From Gammaproteobacteria bacterium (lineage in GTDB: Bacteria; Pseudomonadota; Gammaproteobacteria; Chromatiales; Chromatiaceae): 64,000 bases of DNA. The first letter of the stretch is position 1. Each line of letters starts with the position of its first letter. Both the position numbers and the translations under genes were made by a program. The notes beneath the pieces are model-generated. The model was not told the DNA's origin. It ran no database searches and saw nothing but the letters and a program-made list of their open reading frames with translations. Positions 29,401 to 44,400 of this stretch are shown here, one piece after another. Location: assembly GCA_020445255.1 (NCBI GenBank), contig JAGRGY010000014.1, forward strand, positions 1 to 64,000, written 5' to 3'.

Positions 29401-32400
29401 GTGTAGGTTTCACGACCGATCTCGACATCCTGTATGCCGGGCAGGGCAACGACGACCTGATCGGTGGCCAGGGCCGCAACGAACTCTATGCCTGGAGCTT
29501 CGATCCCTACCTGGGCGGTGAATTCGGGGTATTCGTCGATCCGATCAGCGGTGCGTTGTTCGGCGACAGCGCCGGCGGCACGCGCGAGCGTGAGGACACC
29601 GGGCTGAACCGCCTGCTGGGCGGGCTCAACGACGATCTGTTGTTTGGCGGCACCGGACTCGACTTCATGTATGGCAACGGCGGCAGCGATACCCTGTACC
29701 GCGCCGACGGATCGCTGTTCGAGAGCCTCGACGGCGGCATAGCCGGTGATGACTGGAAGGAATACGCACGTAGCACGAACAAGGTCTGGTACGTCGGTGC
29801 GAGCAATGCCGACGACGTCATCACGGTCGACTACGTGACCGAGCCCGGGCTGCTGCAGGATCACCACCTGGTGACCCGGCTGACCAACAACAACGGCAGT
29901 TTCAGTTTCGACGCCCAGGTCCGCCTCGACTTTGCCGCGACCGATGAAAACGGCAACCTGATCTGGGATGCATCGGACCTGCTGCTGGATCTCGATCCCC
30001 TGCGCACCAACGACCTGCAGGCGCGCAACGAGGCGCTGGCCGCATTGCAGCAGCACGAGGAACAGCTGGTCGGCAAGCTGTTGCCGGCCGAAGGCGATTT
30101 CCTGGCGATCATCATCGATGCGCTCGATGGCGACGACCACATCACCGTCGGGCCGACGGTGCAGAAGTCGGTTTGGATCGACGGTGGCGCCGGTGATGAT
30201 CAGATCGAGATCCTCTCGGGCAACGCCATCCTGACCGATGTCAGCGAATTCGTGTCGCGCAACGAGACGGCGGCCGAGGCCTATGTCCTGAGTCAGCAGG
30301 CCGTGTTGCTTGCGGCACGCTCGGTCAGCGCGGACGGCCGCCTGAACCGCACGGCGAATTTCTCCATCGCCGTCGGCAACAAGGATTTCGTCGACGTCCA
30401 TCTCGCGGCCACACAAACGCTGGACAACGTCAATGTGCAGGACCTGATCGACGACCTCAACGAGGCGTTGAATTCGGCGGGTCTTGGCGCCGACGTGCAG
30501 GCCCGCGAGACCGGGGGGCGTGTCGAGTTCTATACACTTGCCCTCGGCAACGGGACTGCAATCCGCCTGCAGACGGCGACCGCCGACAGCACCGTCAGCG
30601 AGCTCGGATTCGGTGATCCGGCATCGACTTCCGTTCAACAGATCGTCGAGAACGCCGGCAATGCACTCACGCGCAGCGCACGCTTCACCGGTTTGACCAT
30701 CGACAGCCCGACGGATGTCGACTACTACCGCTTCGAGCTCGTCGATGCGCTGGGCGCCGATGCGGCCCTTTCGGTCAGCAGCATCAGTCTGGCCGACGGC
30801 ATGGTCGTCGAGATTCTCGATCCCGGCGACGAGCATGTGATCGCCACCAGCAGTGACGGCGTTGTCTCACTCGACGGTTTTGCGGCCGGGGAGTACCTGT
30901 TACGCGTCACGAGCAACCTGATCCCGACCATCTACACGCTTGATTTCGATTTCAAGGACGGCAACGATCCGCTGGTTCTGGATCTCGCGTCGAGTTCAGA
31001 TGTGGTACGGCGCGACGTCATGCTCGGTGGCGCCGGCAACGACATCCTGATCGGTGGCGCGGGTGAGGACTGGGCCTTCGGTGGCGAGGGAAATGACGTA
31101 CTGAGTGGCGGCCCCGACCGTCAGGCCAGCGACCTGCTGTTTGGTGAGGCGGGCAACGATATCTTCCAGATCATCCCCGATGCGCTGCCCTTCGTCACCG
31201 GCACCGAGCAGACGCTGATACCGACGCAGAGCGACCAGCTTTTCGGTGGTGAAGGCGACGATCAGGTGCTGTTCCTCGGGGGCGACACCGACCGACAGGG
31301 CCGTCCGGTGCCGGATTCGGTCGCGATCCGCTACAACCGCTTCCTGCAGCGCTACGAGTTCACGGCGCTGGTCTGGGACACGACCAACCAGGAGTTCGTG
31401 CAGAAAACCGAGGATGTGCCGGTCATTGTGACGGCCGCGGTCGACGCGCCGATCGACGGCCGCCTCGGCGCCGATGTGCACTTCACGCTGACGATCGACG
31501 ATGGTCCGAGTTTCGCCGTGACGGTCGAAGCATCCGCAACGCAAGACAACGGTGATGTCGCCGATCTCGCGGACGACGTGGCGGCTGCGATCGGCAGCGC
31601 GCTGCAGTCGGCCGGCATCGCCGACGAACTCGTGCGCGTCGACAACGAGGGACAGCGCCTGCGCATCGTCCGGCTCGCGACTGGCGCCGATGCGTCGCTG
31701 GAGGTGACGGCCGACGCAGACGAACTGGAGAGCGACGCGAGCGGTAACGCGACCAACGCGCTCGGCTTCCGCCTGGTGCAGACCGCGGTCGGCACGCGCG
31801 CGATCTTCGAACAGTACTATGCGTACTACCAGGCGCACGACGTCGAGCAGTCCGTGATCAACACGCGAGACGGCGACGACACGGTACATGCCGATCCCGA
31901 GTACCGGTTCCCGAACACGAGCAGCGAGTGGGGCATCGATCTCGGCGATTTCGAGCAGGGTGGAACGATCTCCGCGCTGACGATCATCGGCGGAGACGGC
32001 GCCGACCGCCTGTTCGGCGGGCCGCTCGACGACACGATCGATGGCGGTGCCGGCGCGGACGTGATATTCGGTGGCAGCGGCAACGACGACATTATCGGCG
32101 GCAGCGGCAACGACCTGCTGTTCGGCAATAGCGGTCTGGCCCCGGATACGCTCGAGCTCGTGACCAACAGCCTCGGCACCGCCGCCAATGATACGTTCGA
32201 TTTCGCGGCAGCTCTGCCGACCGTCGTGCCTGTTGACAACAGTTCGGCTTTCAACGAACTCATCCTGAGCTTCCACCTCGGCGATCCGGCGGACTGGTAC
32301 TACATCAGAACCCCGAGCGCGCTGAAGGCATTCGGCGGCGCCGAGGCGGCGACGCTGCTGGGAGAGATGCTGACCGTGCAGGAAATGCACGAAGTCAACG

Positions 32401-35400
32401 AACGGTTGGTCCCGCTCGATGGGGCGATACTCGAAAAGAAACTCTTCGCCGCGGTTGACACCGACGACGGCGCGGGGCTGCGCCTGGTGCCGGAGGAGGA
32501 GTTCGCCGGGGTGCCCGACTACTACCTGATCCAGGTGGAGAATCCGGACGACACCCAGACCCGCCAGTACCGCTTCGAGTTCAGCGCTGAACTCGGGTTG
32601 ATCAATGACGTCGCGGTGCGCAATGCGGACCGCCTGTTCGACAACGCGGGGGTCGGCGCCGAGGCGATTGCGCTCGCGCTCGGCGATATCAACAATGACG
32701 GCATCACCGAGTTCGCAACCGCGGTCAGCGAGGGGCTTGGCAACCCGTTCGATCTGTTTACCGTGCCCGCGGGTGTGCATCCGGCGAGCGTAATCGAGCC
32801 CACCCGGGTGACGATTCAGATCCCGGAGACGGGGCAAACGGTCACGCTTTCGCTGCCGGCGCCGATCCTGCAGGATTCGATCTTCGGATCGCGCAGCGTC
32901 ATCGGCACCCCTGGTGATTTCAACGGCGATGGATTTACCGACATCACGGTCGCGGTGTCGATCCACGATCCGGATGCGCCGGGCGCCGGCGTGTTTCCGG
33001 ACGAGGGCGTCTACATCGTGTTCGGCCGAGAGCAATGGCCGGACGCGATCGATCTGGTCAACGATGCCGATGTCGTCATCAAGGGTTTCGACAGCGGCGT
33101 GCCGCTCGGCGTCGCGAACGGCGGCAATCTGAACGGCGACGGGATCGACGACCTGGTCGTTTCCATCGGTGGCGAGTCGCCACTGGTGCAGATATTCCAT
33201 GGACGTGTCGACTGGTCCAACACGACCGAACTGTTCACGGCCGATTTCCGCTACGCCAATGTCGACGAACCGCGCCCCGATCCGCGCAGTGACGGTTCAC
33301 TGCTGTTCGACGATTCGCTGGTCGCCCTGCCGAATGCGGCGCTCAATGGCGTCAGCGACTACACGGTGGAGTTCTCGCTGCGTACCAGCGATCCGACCGA
33401 CATGTTCGTGTTGACGGCGGCGAGCGCCATCAGCAGCACCAATGAACTGCTGATCGGCGCGCTGAATTCGACCACGCTGAGGGTGCTTGACAAAGGGGTC
33501 ACCTACGATTTTGGCGGCCTGTCGAACATAGCCGATGGCGAATGGCATCAGTACTCGATCGTGCGGGACGCGGCCAACGCGACATTGAGCCTGTACATCG
33601 ACGCGGTATTCGTGCAGACCCTGACATTGTCGAACACCCTGGCGCTCGCCGTTGATCCGTCTGGTCTCTACCTCGGTCAGGATCAGGACTCGGTGGGTGG
33701 CTCGTTCGACACGAATCAGGCCCTGCGCGGCGAATTGGACGAGTTCCGAATCTGGGAAAGGGCCTTGAGCGAGGAAGACGTCGTAGCCGGCTTCAACGAT
33801 CTGCTGGTCGGCAACGAAGTCGGCCTGCGCGCCTTGTACCGGTTCAATGAGGCGAACGGGGACGCGGTAGTCGACGCCACTGGAAACGCGTTCGATGGTG
33901 TGTTCGAGGCACGCGATGTTCCGGGGAACGTCAATGCCAGCACGAGCAAGCCGCTGCGCATCGTCGACGGTTTCAACCTCGGTACGCCGGGTGTCGGCAA
34001 CCCGTTCGTGCTGTCGGATGAGCGCGCCGCGGATTCTGGTCATAGCGACGAATTCAGTCTCCGGTTTGCGCCGACCGGCGCCGCGACGCCGGCGGTTGCC
34101 GAAACCGTCGTGCACCTTGACTTGAGCACGGTCGCCAACGCCGTCCTCAGTTTCAACTATTTCCTCGACAACGGTGGACGCGACGCGATTGATCAGGCGC
34201 GTGTGGAACTCGTCCGCAGCAGCACGGCGCCTGGCGCGGGCGAGGTGGTGGCGGTGCTGGCGAGCACTGTTGCCGGAGATGCGCCGGTTGAACTGCTCAA
34301 CGGCAGTGGTGACTGGCAGCTGGCGGCGGTCAACCTGCACGACTATCTGGGCCAAAGCGATCTCGAGATTCGCCTGGTCTACGAACAGAATGGCTCGCCC
34401 GCGGCGGCGAATGCGTTCGACGGTTTCTATGTCGACGATGTATTCGTAACCGCCGAACGCAATACGACGCCGGACGAGGTGCTCTCGGTACCAGGTGAGC
34501 GGGGACTGCAGTTCGACAACGACGTGGTGCTGCTGCCCAACGAGGTCCTCGAGGGCCGCGGCGATCTGACGTTCCAGTTTGAGTTTCGCCCGCTGGAGCC
34601 CGGGGTTACCAAGGGCACGGTGCTATGGGCTTCGAGCGATACCCAGGCGGACGCGTTCGGCGTCACTTTCCGGCGCAGCGGTGCGAGCAGCATCATCGAC
34701 GTCGAGAACAACGACACCAACCGCGAATTCAATATCGCCGGGCTGTTCGATGATGGCCTGTGGCACGACATTACGGTGGTGCGGCACGTCGCAACGGACA
34801 CGGTCGAGGTGTACGTCGACGGTAACGCAATCGCAATGACGGCGATTTTCGGATTGCCGGGGATCGATCCCATCACGCTGGCGACGAACGGTATCGTCGT
34901 CGGTCAGGAACGCGACGGCTTCCCGCCGTCGTTCACTTTCGACAGCAACGAGACACTGGAGGCCGTGGTTCGCGACTACCGGTTCTGGGACAGTGCGTTC
35001 GATGCCCAGCAGGTGGCGGAAACAAAGGTTGAAGACATAAATGGTGACGAAGAGGGGTTGATCGCCTTTTACCGCTTCGACGCCGAGTCGGGCGATCCGG
35101 CTGCCGATTCGTCGGTAAACGGCTACGACGCGAGGCTGGGTTCATTGAATGACAGTGTGATCCCGAACCTGCCACCGCCCCAGCAGCCGGTGTTCTTCCA
35201 CGCGGCGCCGAGTGTCACGCGCGTTGGCGACCTGAATAACGACGGGCTCGACGATTTCGCTGTGTTGGCCGAGGCGCGTGGTGAGATCTATGTCGTGCCG
35301 GGAACGGTCGGTCGTTACGCCGACTTGATACCCGAGGTGCCGCGCGTGCCGAGCGCGGCGTTCGAGTGGACGTTCTCGGGCAATCTCGACGACACAGGCG

Positions 35401-38400
35401 ACAAGAGCGGCGGCGCGCCCGTGAAGAACGGTACGCTTGCCGGCGATGCGTTCATCAGCGACGGTTCGCTTGTGCTCGACGGTGTCGGCGATCACGTCAA
35501 CACCGGGCTCGATGGTGTCGATCTTTCGCAGGGGCTGACGATCGAGGCAATCATCCGTCCAACCGGCAATACCGGGCCCTATGGCGGCATCATCGTCAAT
35601 TCGGAGGGCGCGTTCGAGGTCGCGCGCTGGAACGACGGCACGATCCGCTGGGCATTCGCAAACGCGTCGCCCGGCTGGGTCTGGATCGATACCGGTTACA
35701 TCGCGCCGACCAATCAGCCAACGCACCTGTTTGTGGCATACGATGTCTTGTTGAATGAGGTGCGCACGTTCGCCAACGGTGAACTCGTGCATACCTATTC
35801 GATCAGCGGGAACATCGGCGACGTCAACCTGGCGCAGAACGAGTTGTGGATCGGCAACCGCTCCGGCACGGAGCATGCGTTCCTCGGTACGATCGATGCG
35901 GTGCGGATCTATGAAGGTGCGCTGGACCAGGACGATGTCGACGGTTTCACCGCGCCCGCCGGCCTGAACCGGATCATCGGCGTCAGTACGATCCGGGCGG
36001 AAAATAACCTGATCGGTATGGCAATCCAGTCTGCCGGTTTTGTCGACGGTGACAGGAATGCGCAGGGGCAGGCTGTACGCGGCGAAGCGGACTTGCTGCT
36101 GACGCCCATGGCGCGCGCTCTCTTCACCGATCCGCTGCAGGCCTATAAACGCGACTCGTACTTTGTTCGCGGCGAGGGACTCCTGCCCGGCGGGAGCGTG
36201 CAACTCGAGCAGTATGGTGTCGTCATCGAGGCCGCCGACGTGCGCGGTATTGGAGACATCAACCGTGACGGCTTTGACGATCTCGGCGCGATCGCGTTCG
36301 AATCCGCACCCGGCCTGAACGGCGATGGTGAGATCCTGCACCAGGTTGTTCAGGTCTTCGCCGGCGGCAAACCGTGGGCGCAGGGTCAGGAAGCTGCCGC
36401 ACCGTCGTTCGTGTTCGAACCCGATGCTGCGCCGTTTTTCGCCCAGGGGTTCGGCGGTGCCGACGAAATCACCATTCCAGAGGTTTTCGCATTCGCCGGC
36501 ACCGGTTTTACCGGCGCTGCATTGAATTCGTTCGTTCTCGATTCGAGCGATTCCGCGTGGCCCGCCCAGGCGTTCGCGGATGCCCTGGGGGGCAGTGCGC
36601 GTGTCATCGACGGGCTAGGGGCGACGCTCAGCACCACCTACCGTTTCGACGGTGTCGGACAGAATCCCGGGCCGCTCGACTCCAACCGTAGTTACGACAT
36701 CCTCATCAGTGTCCCCGACGTCACCGCGGCCGGCCTTCAGCTGTCTGCACTCGCCGAGTACGTCGTCGACGGTGCGTCGACGCTCCGGTTCGATTTACCT
36801 GCGGGCGAGCCCGATGAAGTCACGCCGGACGGTGTGCGCTATTTCCGACTCGGTGAGATTGCGCCCGACAGTTCGGGTGTGATCTCGGTAACCCTGCGTT
36901 TCAAGGACGCGGTGACGCAGACCGACCAGCTGTTCGAAAACGATGGTGGGTTCGATGTCGCGATCGTGACCGGAAGCGCCGACGGTGGATTCGCGAGCCT
37001 GGGTTCGGCGCGCGTGACCTACGATTTTGGTGATGGCCTGGTTGTGGATGGTGGAGGTCCCGACCTGCGTCTGCACGCCCTGGACAGCGGCGGGGGCGAC
37101 CCATTCGCCGACGTCGACGTCCTGGTCAGCGACGACGGGGTGAGCTTCACGAGCATCAAGGCGAGCGAGATCGCCGGTACGCCCGACGTCGACCAGCGCG
37201 TCAGCGCCACCTACGATCTTTCCGGCAGTGGGCTGTCGGCGGTGCGCTACGTTCGCGTTCAGGGTACTTCGGCGAGCGAGCCGGGCGCGGGAGGCTTCCA
37301 GCTCGATACGCTCGAAGCGATTAACGTGGCACCCTCCGGAATACTCGTCGCGGATGCGGTCCAGCTCGTCGAACACAATGCGAGCCTGCTCATTGCCGAG
37401 CCGTTTGGCGACAACACGCATCTCTACTACGGACGCGAACTCAGTGATCCGCTCGGTGGAAACACCGGCTCGGGTGCACGTGGCGACGTCACGCCGCTCA
37501 TCTACGATCCGGCCACGCCGTTGTCGACGACCGCAACCAGCAGTGCGGCCCCCGACGTGTTGACGACGGGTCTCGACGCCGACGTGTTGGGTGGGTTCGA
37601 GGGCGCCACGGTAAACCAGGCACTGGCAGGCTCTGTTGGCCTGGGCGACGTCAACGGCGACGGCGTCGACGACCTGGCGCTGGTGGCCGCTCAGACCGCC
37701 TACCTGTTCCTCGGACCGGTCGACCAGGATGGGATCGAGAACGTAGCCGATGCGGCGGACATCGTCATCGATCTGGCGAGTCTCGGCGCGATTGCCCAGT
37801 CGTCCGGCGATTTCAATGGCGACGGCAGGAATGATCTCGCGTTCGTGAACAGGGCCACGGGCCTGGTCACGGTGTTGACGAATTTGAACGATGCCCCGCG
37901 CGTCCTGGATTCGGGTTCGATTGCCGGTCTACCCGCGACGTCGCGCTTCACGATCCAGCTGGATGCCAACGCGCTCGGCACCGGTCAGGTGAGTTTGCAC
38001 GCGCTGAACTGGGATGGGGACGACAAGTCGGACCTGCTGGTTGTCACACACAGCCCCATCGGCAATACGGTCGGCCATATCTTTGGCGGCAGCGACATCA
38101 CCGATACGAGCAGGACGGCCGGCGTACCGTTGGCACTGTCGGCGGCGATCGGCGTCCTGTCGATCGGTGACGACGACGCGGGCCGCCTGGCCCTCGCGAC
38201 GCAGCTGCTGAACGGGTTCACGCCGTCGATCAACGACATCACGACCGTTCACGCCATCTCGGCGCGCGTCATCGGTGACGCCGACGGTGATGGACGCGAC
38301 GACATCGTCATCGCCGATGCGGGATTCCTGCACTTCGAGAACGGACTCGCCGGGATTCCGGATGCCGGCCGCACCTATCTGCTGTCGCAGCAGGAGGTCA

Positions 38401-41400
38401 ACGGCGGCGCGAAGGAACTCGGATTCACGTCCGCAAAGGCGGGTGTCAACGGCGTCATCATTGCGGACCTGACGCCGCAGGGTCGTGCTGCGAATCCGTA
38501 CCAGCTGGGTCGCGACGCCGATCTGTCGCTGGTCGTGGCCGACTGGCCTACCCCGGTGAACTTCACCGTGACGGCCGCTGCAACGTCCGACAACACGACA
38601 TTCGCCGATCTGGCCGCCGACATCGAGGCGGCGTTCATTGCCACGGGCGAGGCCTCCGGCAATCTGGACGTCACCGAGTCCGCCGACGGCCGCATCGTGC
38701 TGTCGTACACGTTCCCGTTGAATTTCGCGCTCAACCTTCCCGGACTGGCCGAGCAGGGGCCGGCCATCGATCTGCGCCACGACAGCGCACGCATCTGGCA
38801 GGGGTTCGCGCTCGGGGGTCCTGTTTCGGTCGTCGGCGATCTGAACGACGATGGTTTCGACGAGATCGCGTTTGCACGCAATGTCGAGGGCGGGACATGG
38901 GCGACCGGCAGTCTGTTTATCGTCAGCGGCGGCGTCGATCTCGGTGAGGGCGCGCTGTTCCAGGCGCCGTCCGACGATGCCGACTTCGTGTTCATGCGTC
39001 CGGACGCCGCCGGCCTGTCGGTCGGTACCGGCTACGCGACAGCGCCGACGGCGACGGCCGGCGATTTCGATGCCGATGGCCGGATCGACCTTGCGGTCGG
39101 CATTACCGCGAACGTGCTGCAGACGCCCTTCAGCGTCATCGATGCCGATGAACGCGGCGAGGTGTTCGTGTTCTGGGGCGTCGGCGAGCGGGCGGGTACG
39201 TTGTCGCTCGACGGCACAACGGCCGATGCCAATGGTGATTTCCATCTGCTGGGTGAATCGGGCGGTGATCGCTTCGGATCGCTGGGTGCAACACCGAACC
39301 AGGACCTCAATGGAGATGACATCGCCGATCTCGTCATCGGTGCGAGTGATGCCGATGCGTTTGCGACCGGCCTGCGCGCGGGCGCAGGCAAGATATACGT
39401 TTTGCATGGAGCGGCGCGTGGCGTCGACTTGCCGGACACGTTCATCGAGCTCGGCAACCGCCAGATCACCGGCAGTGGACTGTTCCTCGTCGATCGCGGC
39501 CTTGGGCGCGCCGAGGTGTTTTCGGGCACCGACGATTTCCTGCTCGCGGCCGGCAGCGACAACTGGTACCGCTTTACGACCCAGGGTGACGGCAATGGCA
39601 ATTCTCTGATCGAGTTGCTGCCCGCGCACGAGGACAGCGCCTTCTCGATCCGTGCGACCAGCGACAACGGACTGACGCCGAATGGCGGTGGGTTCGGTGT
39701 ACAGACACCGGGAAGTGCCGTCGTCGCCGGGGAGACGCGCCAGACGTTCCTAATCGGCGGTGTCGACGACGATGCCGTGGTCTACGAATTTGATCTGGCC
39801 TCGTTGCTGGAATTCACCGGTGACGATGTGTTCTTCACCGATATCGAGCTGGTCCTGCCGTTGCTGCAGCCGGCATCGGCCGATGCGCAGTTCAGCATCG
39901 GTGTGCTCGCTGCTGAAGGGGATGGCGCGGCGGATGCCGGCGACGGCGTGGGCGAGCTGCTGTTGAGTGCCACGGTTGATGTCGCCGCGGGCGCCAGCGA
40001 GATTGTCGCCAACCTGAGCACGGCCATTCGCGCAGTGCTGGCCGAGAGCCATACGCGTATGGCCCTGCGGATCGAGGCGCCGGTCGGGGTCCAGCAGCCG
40101 GAACTCACGCTGCTGAGCGACAGCGTGATTGGCGCGGGTGCGCCGCGTCTCGATGTCGTGACCAATGTCCAGGGTGTCGTCGGCGACCTGTACGATGCAG
40201 ACGGCCGGGTGCTGTCCGAGGGTCGGTCGATCATTTCGATGCGCGATCTCGCCGCCGGGACCTATTTCCTGAAGGTCTACAGCACCGACCCGTCGGCGGG
40301 CGACATCGATCTGACGATCGAGGTGCGTGCGCCGATCGCCGGCGAGACGCACGCCAGCGATGGTGAACCGGATCGTGACACGATCAGTGGCGACGAAGGT
40401 GAGGACGTTATCGTCGGCAACGATGGTCTCGACCGACTGATCGGCGGCAGCGGTGTCGACCGTTTCGTCGGCGAGACGATCGAGATCCGCGATTTCGACG
40501 CGCTCAACGAGACGCGCGCCGCGCCGGTGTTGGCCGAGAACAGCAACCGGACCCAGTTCGAGGCGGATCCGATTGTCGAGATCGCCGACCCGGCGCTGAA
40601 GGGCCTGATTGCGAACGCGCTCGGTTTCAATGTCACCTATGGCGCCGACGGCGCGCCGGTCGTGCACGGTGACATCCACGCTTCCGATCTCGCGACCCTG
40701 GTGCGACTGAATGCCAGCGGCGCGGGGATCGAGAGCCTGCGCGGACTCGAGGCGGCGATCGGCCTGCGCGCGCTAACGCTCGGCAGCAATCCGTTCGGCT
40801 ACGTCGATACGACAGCCGATCCGCTGGACTCGACGAAATGGATCGGCGCACTCGAGCCGCTGGCGCCGAGTCGCGCCGACAACGGCGACCTGGTCGGGCT
40901 GCTCAACATCAAGGCCCTGAGCCTCGACTTCGATGTCGTGACCCATATCGTCGGCTACTACGCGTCGTCGGATGTCTATGTCGCGCCGCCGACGCATTTC
41001 CTCGGTGAAATGACGTCGCTCAACTACCTGAGCATGGACGGCACCTTGATCGCTGGGGGCTTCGCGCCCGAGCCGTTTGCCGACGTGACCTTCAACGACG
41101 GACTGAAACAGCTGACCAACCTGAAGTTCCTCAGCATCGATTCCCCCGGAAGCGCAGGCCTCGACGATCTCGCCGGAATCGACCGGTTTGCGGACCTCGA
41201 AGTGTTGTCGCTGCACACCAACAGCATCACCGATGTGTCGCCGCTGGCGGGCCTCGACCGGTTGCGTTATGTCGACCTGAGCCAGAACGCCATCGCGAAC
41301 ATCGAAAGCCTGTTCGGGCAGCGCGTCATCGACGACGGCGATTTGGGCTACTCCGAGGTCGGCGGCGGGTTCAGCGGCAACCTGGCACCGGTGGCCAGTG

Positions 41401-44400
41401 CCTTCGAGGGCGACTACCGTTTCCGCTCCGTCGACAGCGGCGACGTGTTTGGTGCAGCGTGGACCTTCGATGGTCTCGCGCCTGGCGACTACGAGGTCTT
41501 CGTGACCTGGAACGAAGCGGAAACGCGTTCGACCGATGTCGCCTACTCGGCGCTCACCGAGGCCTCGGTGGTCACGCTGGGCAACGTCTTCAAGGATGGG
41601 CTGTCGCCGTCGAATCTGCCGGCACCGTACGCACGCGCGGCATCGATCGTCACGATCGACACCGCCACCTTCGGTACCGCCGGCGTATCGATCATCGGTG
41701 ACGACGGCGACGCAGACCTGTTCTACGGCGCGTCGTTCACGACGGAGGTTTTGCCGGACGGTGTTGCGGTGTTGCGGATCGAAGGGGATCTGCATATCGG
41801 ACCCGATCAGATCAATGTGATCGGACCGTATGCGCTGTCCATCGAGGTGACCGACGACGTCTACATCGACGAAGGCACGGTGTTCAACCTGTCGGCAGTC
41901 GGATCGACGGCAGGGGCCGGTGGCGGCGCCGCGAACAGCGGGCAGGGAGGCGGCAGCGCCGGCAATGCGGGTGTAGGCGGCGTCAATGCCGGCGCCCAGG
42001 GTGATGGTGGCGCCGGCGGCGCGGCCGGCGGCGCATTCTGGGGAGACGGCAAAGAGGGCAGCGCGGGCGGCAGTGGCGCGAGCGGCTTCGCGGGGACGGC
42101 CGGCCAGGGCGGCACGACGGGTCTTGCAGGCGGCGGCGGCGTCAACAACGACAACGGCGGCGTCGGCGGCACGGCCGGTGCGGCCGGGACCGGCGGTACG
42201 CGTGGCTACGGCCAGAGCGGCGGGTCCGGTGGCGGCGAAGGCGTGGCCGGGCGCGATGGTTCGAGCCAATCCGGCGGCGACGGTGGTGTCGGCGGCGTCG
42301 GCGGCAGTGGTGCCGGTGGGCAGAACAATGCCCTCGATGGCGACCCGACCGCGCTGACCGGTGGTGCCGCGGGCGGCAGCGGTGCCGGCGGTGGCGGTGG
42401 CGGCGGCGGTGGTGGGGGTTCTGCCGGTTCCGGTGGCGGTGGCGGCGGCGGTACCGACGGCGGCCTGTTCACCGGCGGTACGGGTGGATCGAGCGGTGGC
42501 GCAGGGGGTGATTTCGGTGGCGCCGGCGGTGCCGGTTCTGCCGGTACCGCTGGTGGTGACGCGGGAGCCGGCGGTGGTGCCATGGAGATCGTCGCGGGTG
42601 GCACGATCAATGTGCTGGGTGCGAGTTTCCTTGCCGAGGGCGGTGACGGCGCCAACGGCCAGGGCAGCGGTGCGACCCCCGATTCCGGGGGATCCGGCGA
42701 TCCGGGAACGCGCGGCGGCACGGCTGGCTACGACGGCGGCGATGGTGCGGCGGGTGGCGCCGGTGGCGACGGCGGACGCGGCGGTGCCGGTGGCGCCGGC
42801 GGTGGTGGTGCAGGCGGTACCGTCAAGCTGTTCGGTTCGGTCGTCAATGCCAGCGATATCGGCGTGTTCGCTGGCGGTGGTGCCGGCGGCGTCAACGGCA
42901 GCGGTCAGATTGGCAACGCCGGTGAAGACGGCCGCTTCATCGTCGGCAGCAACACCGATGTACAGATCGCGGGACTTGTGCAGACGACGCAGGGCGTCGA
43001 GACCTACAACGGCAGGGTGGCGACAAACCCCTATGCGGGTGGCATCGACACCCCCTTCCTGCCGGATCTCATTGGTGATGCGGCACCCTATGGTCTGATC
43101 GATCCTTCCGTGCTGGGCAATGGTGTGACCGATACCGCGCTCGAATTGCTCGATGCGGTGGTGTTCGACAGTGCACCCACGGGAGCCGAGGCGGCACTGA
43201 TCCGCGTCGATCTTGGGCCCGAGGCGTTCGGCTTCGGCGCCGATTTCCAGTTGCGCGACGCCAATGGCAACCCGATCGACTACGACCTGCTGCTGTTCGC
43301 CAATCTTACGGCGGATTCGATCTTCAATCCGATGCTCGACACCGGCTTCGGTCTGATGTCGCTGCAGACTTACGACGACGCGACCGGCACGGGCGTCGAT
43401 CTGTCGGAGCTCGTCGGCTACGGCGTGTACGCCGTGCTGCTGCCGAGTACCCAGTCGACCTTCGCCGTCAGCGCGACGATCGACAGCGAGGATCTGACGG
43501 CGAGCACGGGCAGCCTGGCGGATGGCCAGGTGCTCTACCTGAGTCCGGCGGGACGCCTGTCCTCGGTCGACCAGACGCGCGCGCCGGAGGGTATCGATCT
43601 TGGTGGACAGACGTGGCAGTCGATCGGCACGGTGACCGTGGCCGAGGGATCCGCACAGGCGCGCATCTCGGTCGAATCCGCTGCGCCGGGCATCTTCAGC
43701 GCCGATGCCGTGCGGCTCGTGTCGCTGACGCCGGTATTGCCGAACCTCGAGCAGCTGAATCTGACCGACAACCCGCTCGACAATCGCGCACATGAGCTGT
43801 TCCTGCCGGAGATCGTCGTCGAACCGGTGCTGACGCCGCAGTCGATCACGATCTCCAGCGATCCGCTGAATGCGACCATCACCGGTGACGGCGATAACGA
43901 TCCGTTCGCGTTCTACGGCACGCCGTTCACGGTTTCCGCCGCCAACGGGCTGACGACGTTCCTGATCCTCGGCGATCTCGCCATCGGTCCCGACAACATC
44001 ACGATCACCGGACCGAACGCGGTGTCGATCATCGTCTCAGACGACGTCACGATCGCTGACGGGGCCACGTTCGATGCCTCGGCGGTGCTGAATCAGGCAG
44101 GACCGGGCGGTGGCAGTGTCGGCGGCACAGGTGGCGGCGGCTCCGGTGGCAGCGGTGGCAGCGGTGGTGCAGCCGGCTCGAACGCCGGCATCGCCTCCAA
44201 TGGCGGCGCCGGCGGCTCGGCCGGCGGCGGCGGTGGCGGCGGCGGTTGGTCGGGAGGAGGAAGTGGCAGCGGCATACCCGGCGCGTCAGGCGCGGCGGGT
44301 GTTGCCGGGCCGGAAGGCGCCGGCGCCTACCAGAACGCTGAAGGCGCGGGGGCGGGTGGCGCTTCCGGTGTGGGCGGCACATCCGGCCAGCAGGGCTTTG

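Noticed and set aside
25794..33200. Very long open frames on the minus strand inside the giant gene
   Set aside because: They mirror the regular codon pattern of the plus-strand repeats in GC-rich DNA, lack family features, and the plus-strand protein has clear domains throughout.
40773..43793. A 1006-codon minus-strand frame opposite the LRR and glycine-rich region
   Set aside because: Glycine-rich coding DNA read backwards gives alanine-, threonine- and proline-rich open frames; no start signal or recognisable domain was found.
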